Origin: an uncultured Eubacteriales bacterium
GTDB lineage: Bacteria > Bacillota > Clostridia > Christensenellales > CAG-138
Direction: 5' to 3'
Length of the DNA stretch: 38,181 bases
Assembly: GCA_902787375.1 (NCBI GenBank)
Contig: CADAGD010000014.1
Location: 1-38,181 of the forward strand
Shown here: positions 31,956 to 38,181 of the stretch, one piece after another
How the letters are laid out: the number at the start of each line of letters is the position of its first letter
Position numbering within the stretch: the stretch's first letter is position 1
Position numbers and translations under genes: made by a program
Notes under the pieces: generated by a model
What the model was told of the DNA's origin: nothing
Seen by the model: the letters and a program-made list of their open reading frames with translations, nothing else
Databases searched by the model: none

Positions 31956-33371
31956 ATGACAGACAAGTATGAATCCCCGTTGTCCACAAGATACGCCTCC
32001 GCGTATATGCTGAATCTGTTTTCGTCGGACACGAGATATAAGACATGGCGCAAGCTTTGGGTCGCCCTTGCAAGGGCGGAAATGAAGCTCGGCTTACCCA
32101 TAACTCAGCAGCAGGTCGATGAGCTTGAGGCGCATTTGGATGACATTGACTATGATGTTGTGGCAAAGAGAGAAAAGGAAGTTCGCCACGATGTAATGGC
32201 GCATGTCTATGCCTATGGCTTAAAGGCACCTTCGGCTGCCGGCATAATCCATCTTGGAGCTACAAGCTGCTATGTTACGGATAATGCCGATCTTGTCATA
32301 TACCGTGACGGATTGAGGTATCTGCGTCATGAGCTTCTGAGTGTCATAGCCAATCTTGCCGATTTTGCGATGAAGTACAGAGCTATGCCAACGCTGGGAT
32401 ATACACACTATCAGCCGGCGCAGCTTGTGACGGTCGGAAAAAGAGCTTCGCTGTGGATGCAGGATTTGATCTCCGATGTAAAGGAGCTTGATTTTGCCAT
32501 TGAGAATATCAAATTTCTCGGCTGCCGCGGCACTACCGGCACGGAGGCAAGCTTCCTTGACCTGTTTGAGGGCAGCGAGGAGAAGATAGACGAGATGAAC
32601 CGCATGATAGCGGGCGAGTTTGAGTTTGACGAGATATTTGACGTCTGCGGACAGACATATCCGAGAAAGCTGGATTCGCGCATACTCAACGCGCTGTCGT
32701 CCATAGCGCAGAGCTGCTATCGTATGGCAAATGATATAAGACTTTTGCAGCATGACCGTCAGGTTGAGGAACCGTTTGAAAAGAATCAGATAGGCTCATC
32801 CGCGATGGCATATAAGCGCAATCCCATGCGCAGCGAGAGAATATGCTCGCTTTCAAGGTATCTGATGGCCGACGCCATGAATGCTCCCATGACCGCGTCT
32901 GTGCAGTGGCTGGAGCGCACATTGGATGATTCCGCGAACAGACGTATTTCGTTGCCGGAGGGCTTCCTCTGCGCTGACGCGATACTTCGCCTTGCGATGA
33001 ATATAACCGACGGTTTGAATGTCAATGCCAAGATAATCGAGAGAACCGTGCGTGAGTACCTGCCGTTCATAGCCACCGAGAACCTGATGATGGAGGCGGT
33101 AAAGTGCGGCGGCGACCGTCAGCAGCTCCATGAGATTATCAGGAAATGCTCCATGGAGGCGACGGCAAGAATGAAGGAGGGCGAGTCCTGCGATCTTCTC
33201 GAAAGACTTGCCAAGGAAAAGGAATTCGGTCTCAGTATTGCCGAAATGGAAAAGCTTCTTGAGCCGACGCTCTATATAGGCCGCTGCCCGGATCAGGTGG
33301 AGCGTCTTGTGGAGAAGGTAAGGCCCCTCATAGCGGAAGCCGCGCCTGAAAAAGCGGAGATAAACCTTTGA
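31956..33371 (+). CDS. purB: Adenylosuccinate lyase
   Basis: PurB cleaves SAICAR and adenylosuccinate to release fumarate, so it acts in two steps of purine synthesis. The 471-residue protein has the fumarase-superfamily signature SSAMAYKRNP, the catalytic TLGYTHYQPAQ segment and GATSCYVTDNAD. It is intact and follows purA by 27 bases in the same operon. Confidence 0.96.
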   Translation: MTDKYESPLSTRYASAYMLNLFSSDTRYKTWRKLWVALARAEMKLGLPITQQQVDELEAHLDDIDYDVVAKREKEVRHDVMAHVYAYGLKAPSAAGIIHLGATSCYVTDNADLVIYRDGLRYLRHELLSVIANLADFAMKYRAMPTLGYTHYQPAQLVTVGKRASLWMQDLISDVKELDFAIENIKFLGCRGTTGTEASFLDLFEGSEEKIDEMNRMIAGEFEFDEIFDVCGQTYPRKLDSRILNALSSIAQSCYRMANDIRLLQHDRQVEEPFEKNQIGSSAMAYKRNPMRSERICSLSRYLMADAMNAPMTASVQWLERTLDDSANRRISLPEGFLCADAILRLAMNITDGLNVNAKIIERTVREYLPFIATENLMMEAVKCGGDRQQLHEIIRKCSMEATARMKEGESCDLLERLAKEKEFGLSIAEMEKLLEPTLYIGRCPDQVERLVEKVRPLIAEAAPEKAEINL

Positions 33372-34892
<1,521 letters not shown>

Positions 34893-34896
<4 letters not shown>

Positions 34897-36311
34897 GTAT
34901 TCATGAGGAGTGCGGTGTTTTTGGCGTTTTTGCGCCTAAACCCATAGATGTGGCAAGCTATTCCTATTATGGTCTTTATGCGCTCCAGCATAGAGGACAG
35001 GAGAGCTGCGGCATTGTTGTAAATGACGACGGTGTTTTTGTATCGCATAAGGATTTGGGGCTTGTTTCCGAGGTTTTCAGAGCGGATACGCTGTCAAGGC
35101 TTCCGAAAGGAAGCATGGCGGTTGCTCATGTTCGCTATGGCACGACAGGAGGTACAAACAGAAATAACTGTCAGCCGATAGAGGTGAATCATCAGAAGGG
35201 CAGGATGGCTCTTGCGCATAACGGAAATCTTGCCAATGCCGCGGAGCTTCGCAACGAGCTTGAGCTCTCCGGAGCCATTTTCCATACTACAAGCGATACG
35301 GAAACCATCGCATACATAGTCACAAGGGAGAGGCTGAAAACCAATTCGATAGAGGATGCGCTTTCACAGGCCATGAACACCCTTGACGGAGCTTATTCGC
35401 TTGTACTGATGTCTCCGCAGAAGCTCATTTGCGCGCGCGATCCATATGGCTTCCGTCCGCTATGTTATGGCAAAACGCCCGACGGAGTTTACATAGTCGC
35501 TTCGGAAAGCTGCGCTATAAAGGCAGTCGGCGGCGAAGTTGTACGCGACGTGGAGCCGGGCGAGATAATAGTTTTCAGCAGCAATGGCGTCGAGTCAAGG
35601 CGTGAGCATTGCGGCGAAAAGGATAAGAAGCTCTGCATATTTGAATACATCTATTTCGCAAGACCCGATTCCAACATTGACGGCGTGTCGGTGCATGAGG
35701 CAAGGTTCCGCGCCGGACAGGTATTGGCAAAGGCACATCCGGTTGATGCCGACATGGTGATAGGCGTTCCGGATTCCGGTCTTGACGCGGCTCTTGGCTA
35801 CAGCGAGGCTTCGGGAATACCTTACAGAATAGGTTTAATAAAGAATAAATATATCGGGAGAACATTCATAGCTCCCGGCGACAGATTGGACAAGGTCAAA
35901 ATAAAGCTTGCCGCGCTTAATGATGTTGTGCGCGGCAAACGAGTGATAATGATAGATGACTCCATAGTCAGGGGAACAACAAGCGGAAGGCTTGTAAAGC
36001 TCCTTCGTGACGCAGGAGCTGCCGAGATACATATGAGAATATCATCTCCGCCCTTCCTGCATCCCTGCTATTACGGTACGGATATTGATTCCGAGGAGCA
36101 TCTTATCGCGTGCAAGCATACGGTCGAGGAGATAGCGCAGATAATAGGCGCGGATTCACTCGGATACCTGCCTGCCGAAAGCCTTTGCTGTCTGACGGGA
36201 AACGGTGATTATTGCAGCGCGTGCTTCGAGGGCAACTATCCGACTCCGATACCTTCAGACACGAGAAAGGACAGATTTGAACAGCGTCTTTCCGAAAAGA
36301 AGGACAGATAG
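34893..36311 (+). CDS. purF: Amidophosphoribosyltransferase
   Basis: PurF performs the first committed step of purine synthesis from PRPP and glutamine. The 472-residue protein has a short propeptide before the catalytic cysteine C7 ([11 protein letters not shown]), the phosphoribosyltransferase loop [14 protein letters not shown] and the C-terminal cysteines of a [4Fe-4S] cluster ([20 protein letters not shown]), as in the oxygen-sensitive Bacillus type. Its ATG overlaps the pyrG stop. The gene ends with TAG. Confidence 0.97.
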
Positions 36312-36395
36312 CTTTAATGGAACTATGAGCGCCGGCGTTTGTCGGAAAATGCGCAAAAAACAGCTAATATATAACGAAAAAACACCATTATCATA

Positions 36396-36424
36396 TTGAC
36401 AAAAAAAAGATTTGGTGGTAATAT
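36396..36424 (+). promoter_or_regulatory. Sigma-A promoter of the L21-Prp-L27 operon
   Basis: TTGACA at 36396-36401, a 17-nt spacer and TAATAT at 36419-36424, about 95 bases ahead of rplU. Confidence 0.85.
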
Positions 36425-36430
36425 TGTTCG

Positions 36431-36512
36431 GTAAGCCGCTCCATGTCGGTTTTAAAGATGCGCACTCATATCCGTGTCACCGAAGCATGGGCGAGATTTG
36501 TCAAGGAGGAAG
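36431..36512 (+). ncRNA. Probable ribosomal protein L21 leader
   Basis: The 5' leader of rplU can fold into an extended hairpin: CTCCATG (36440-36446) roughly opposes CATGGG, TCGGT opposes ACCGA, and an inner CAC/GTG closes a loop. Firmicutes commonly carry an autoregulatory L21 leader at this place. I assign it on position and foldability; I cannot run a covariance search. Confidence 0.55.
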
Positions 36513-36519
36513 TTTCCCA

Positions 36520-36825
36520 ATGTACGCTATTATCGTTACCGGCGGTAAGCAGTATAAGGTCGAGGCGGGCGACGAGATTCTCGTTGAAAAGCTCGATGCA
36601 GAGGTTGGCGCAACTGTCAATTTCGACGTACTGATGATGGCCGACGGCGAGTCTGTTAAGGTTGGTAAGCCCTATGTAGAGGGTGTTGCCGCCAAGGCTG
36701 AGGTTGTAGAGCATGGCAAGGGCAGCAAGGTTATAGTCTTCAAGTATAAGCCCAAGAAGAACATTCGCAAGAAGCAGGGGCATCGCCAGCCGTACACCAA
36801 GGTCAAGGTTCTTTCAATAGGCTAA
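36520..36825 (+). CDS. rplU: 50S ribosomal protein bL21
   Basis: The start at 36520 follows AAGGAGGA and gives [20 protein letters not shown], the standard bL21 N-terminus, with 101 residues. An upstream in-frame start at 36412 lies inside the promoter and can be ignored. The C-terminal [23 protein letters not shown] is the conserved rRNA-binding segment. Confidence 0.97.
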   Translation: MYAIIVTGGKQYKVEAGDEILVEKLDAEVGATVNFDVLMMADGESVKVGKPYVEGVAAKAEVVEHGKGSKVIVFKYKPKKNIRKKQGHRQPYTKVKVLSIG

Positions 36826-36837
36826 GAGGGTCGCTGT

Positions 36838-37173
36838 ATGACCGTGATTACCGTCCTGTATAACGGAGATAATATTGTCGGGTTTGTTGCAAAGGGGCAT
36901 TCCGGGTATGCCGAACACGGCGAGGACATCGTTTGTGCGGCAGTATCCGCGCTTACACAGACCGCATATCTCGGCCTTGAAAAGCTGGTCAAGGCGGAAA
37001 TGGAATTCCATATTAAGGACGGCGAGCTCCGTTTAATGCTTTCAAAAGGCTTGGATGCCGAGAAGAGAGAGAAGGCGGAGCTGATACTTGGAACGATGCT
37101 TTTGGGGCTTCGTTCCGTTGAGGAAAATTATAGTGATCATCTCAAACTTATTAAGAGGGAGGTTAAAGCTTAA
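36838..37173 (+). CDS. prp: Ribosomal processing cysteine protease Prp (YsxB)
   Basis: The 111-residue protein lies between L21 and L27 as in other Firmicutes and carries the catalytic pair H21 and C33 in [19 protein letters not shown]. Prp removes the N-terminal extension of L27 before ribosome assembly. The neighbouring L27 has exactly such an extension, which supports the assignment. Confidence 0.95.
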   Translation: MTVITVLYNGDNIVGFVAKGHSGYAEHGEDIVCAAVSALTQTAYLGLEKLVKAEMEFHIKDGELRLMLSKGLDAEKREKAELILGTMLLGLRSVEENYSDHLKLIKREVKA

Positions 37174-37174
37174 T

Positions 37175-37465
37175 ATGTTCAAATTCGATCTTCAGCTTTT
37201 TGCACATAAAAAGGGCGTTGGTAGCTCCCGCAATGGTCGTGAAAGCGAATCCAAGCGTCTGGGGCCCAAGCGTGCTGACGGTCAGTTCGTCCTCGCCGGC
37301 AATATTCTTGTAAGGCAGCGCGGTACTCATTTCCATCCCGGCACCAATGTCGGTATCGGTAAGGATGATACCCTCTTTGCAAAGATTGATGGCGTTGTTC
37401 GTTTTGAAACAAAGCACGGCGGTTATAAGTGCGTAAGCGTTTATGCTAACGAAGAAATCGCGTAA
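37175..37465 (+). CDS. rpmA: 50S ribosomal protein bL27 with cleavable N-terminus
   Basis: The start at 37175, one base after the prp stop, gives 96 residues beginning [14 protein letters not shown]. The first nine residues match the Firmicutes extension that Prp cuts between Phe9 and Ala10, freeing the N-terminus that reaches the peptidyl transferase centre. The core ([32 protein letters not shown]) is typical. An earlier in-frame ATG at 37088 lies inside prp and is not the start. Confidence 0.97.
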   Translation: MFKFDLQLFAHKKGVGSSRNGRESESKRLGPKRADGQFVLAGNILVRQRGTHFHPGTNVGIGKDDTLFAKIDGVVRFETKHGGYKCVSVYANEEIA

Positions 37466-37485
37466 GTAAATACAGGTTTTTACCG

Positions 37486-37522
37486 AAGCCCATATCCTTT
37501 GAAAAAGGGATTGGGCTTTTTT
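37486..37522 (+). terminator. Rho-independent terminator after rpmA
   Basis: AAGCCCA and TGGGCTT form the base of a long imperfect stem with inner CCTTT/AAAGG pairing, followed by TTTTT. It lies 20 bases after the stop codon. Confidence 0.9.
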
Positions 37523-37692
37523 GATATATGGCATTGATTATACTGACTAACATTTTGCAAAAAAGAGTGATAATACTGTGAGCTTTTATTCTTATTAACT
37601 CATATGGGTGAATTGGTTACGGTTTTGAATAAATCGAGATATTAAACGAGATACATATTTGGACAATAAATAAACTTTTTTACGCCCTATTA

Positions 37693-37721
37693 TTGACAAA
37701 TAAAAGTATCTGATATATAAT
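37693..37721 (+). promoter_or_regulatory. Sigma-A promoter of the leucine-rich protein gene
   Basis: TTGACA at 37693-37698, a 17-nt spacer and a perfect TATAAT at 37716-37721. A small hairpin (ATGTGC at 37735-37740 with GCACAT at 37747-37752) lies at the start of the transcript. Confidence 0.9.
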
Positions 37722-37762
37722 GGGCATAGCAGAGATGTGCAATGGGGCACATTCAAAACAAT

Positions 37763-37808
37763 GGAGGATTTTATGTAAAAGAACAAATGTAAAAAGGGGG
37801 TAATCAAA
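37763..37808 (+). promoter_or_regulatory. Ribosome-binding site and start-stop codon pair ahead of the last gene
   Basis: A strong GGAGG at 37763-37767 is correctly spaced for an ATG at 37773, but the next codon is TAA. This ATG is in frame with the real start at 37809, and the codons between (KNKCKKGVIK after the TAA) are open. A second ATGTAA occurs at 37787-37792 in another frame. Translation of the gene therefore probably starts at 37809, eight bases after its own AAGGGGG, perhaps aided by reinitiation. Confidence 0.7.
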
Positions 37809-38181
37809 ATGAAAAAAAGGGTTTTATCAGCTATTGTTGCGGCAGTATTCGTTCTTTTGAATTGTGTAACGTCAGTATCAGCTTATGCTGCGAATGTTAC
37901 AATTCAAGAATTCACTACTCAAGCGTACTACAATGACAATGATTATCAGAAAATTGTGTTTCTTCTTGAGCAGCAAGACGAGGACGGCATAAAAAACGGC
38001 GAGAAGGTCAGCTCAAACTATAATGCTGATGATCCCGACACATGGGGCAACTGTTTTACATGGGATGAAATTGACGGCGAGCACAGAATAATCGAGATAG
38101 ATATTTCAAGACAAGACCTTTATGGAAATCTTGACCTGAGCGGATGTACCGAGCTTGAAGTGCTTGATACCTACATGAATG
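37809..38181 (+). CDS. Secreted leucine-rich repeat protein (partial, runs off right edge)
   Basis: The frame is open from 37809 to the window edge (124 codons). Residues 1-28 form a Sec signal peptide (MKKRVLSAIVAAVFVLLNCV, then SVSAYA). An acidic, Asn-rich region follows, then the start of leucine-rich repeats (NLDLSGCTELEVLDTYMN), like BspA-type or internalin-like surface proteins common in gut clostridia. Such proteins mediate adhesion, but no specific role can be assigned from this fragment. Confidence 0.8.
   Translation, partial: MKKRVLSAIVAAVFVLLNCVTSVSAYAANVTIQEFTTQAYYNDNDYQKIVFLLEQQDEDGIKNGEKVSSNYNADDPDTWGNCFTWDEIDGEHRIIEIDISRQDLYGNLDLSGCTELEVLDTYMN

Overview
The window reads as the chromosome of an anaerobic, endospore-forming clostridium, probably of the Oscillospiraceae/Ruminococcaceae type from a gut-like habitat. 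The evidence is a GerA-type spore germination operon, an indolepyruvate:ferredoxin oxidoreductase, a secreted CAP protein with a C-terminal dockerin, a secreted leucine-rich protein, Firmicutes-type ribosomal protein processing (Prp beside an L27 with a cleavable N-terminus), and near-consensus sigma-A promoters with 16-17 nt spacers. The taxonomic guess is inference from gene content only. No rRNA or tRNA genes and no CRISPR array were seen.

Layout. 1-1926 is mobile DNA: the first codons of a transposase-like gene leaving the left edge, then an IS30-family element (about 458-1875). 1968-3375 holds a GntR/FCD regulator and an AT-rich orphan gene. 3402-12145 (minus strand) is a tightly packed six-gene operon: iorA, iorB, a MalY/PatB-like aminotransferase, pcrA, ligA and an AIR-synthase-like protein. 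12549-16668 is a gerA-type operon (A, B, C) followed by a 50-residue two-helix membrane protein. 16719-19184 carries mscL with a fused zinc ribbon, an NADP isocitrate dehydrogenase and a SEC-C protein. 19290-26570 is an F1Fo ATP synthase operon (atpI, a, c, b, a fused b'-delta-alpha polypeptide, gamma, beta, short epsilon) followed by an acyl-ACP thioesterase. On the minus strand follow a dockerin/CAP secreted protein and an M20 peptidase. 29752-36311 is a purine/pyrimidine cluster (purC, purA, purB, pyrG, purF) in which purC is split by an in-frame TAG and pyrG has lost an internal segment and its frame. 36396-37522 is the L21-Prp-L27 operon with its leader and terminator, and a truncated secreted leucine-rich protein runs off the right edge.

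Most striking point. The ATP synthase has no separate delta gene. One 747-residue open frame carries a b-like membrane anchor and stalk, the delta C-terminal domain and a complete alpha subunit, alongside a separate normal b subunit. Alpha is present three times per F1 while delta and each stalk chain are normally present once, so the fusion poses a stoichiometry problem that needs either processing, an unusual stalk, or an assembly explanation. The same operon encodes an epsilon with no C-terminal helical domain and a c subunit with an alanine-repeat first helix.

Caution: purC, pyrG and the last gene all carry coding lesions, so assembly or consensus error should be excluded before biology is inferred from any of them.
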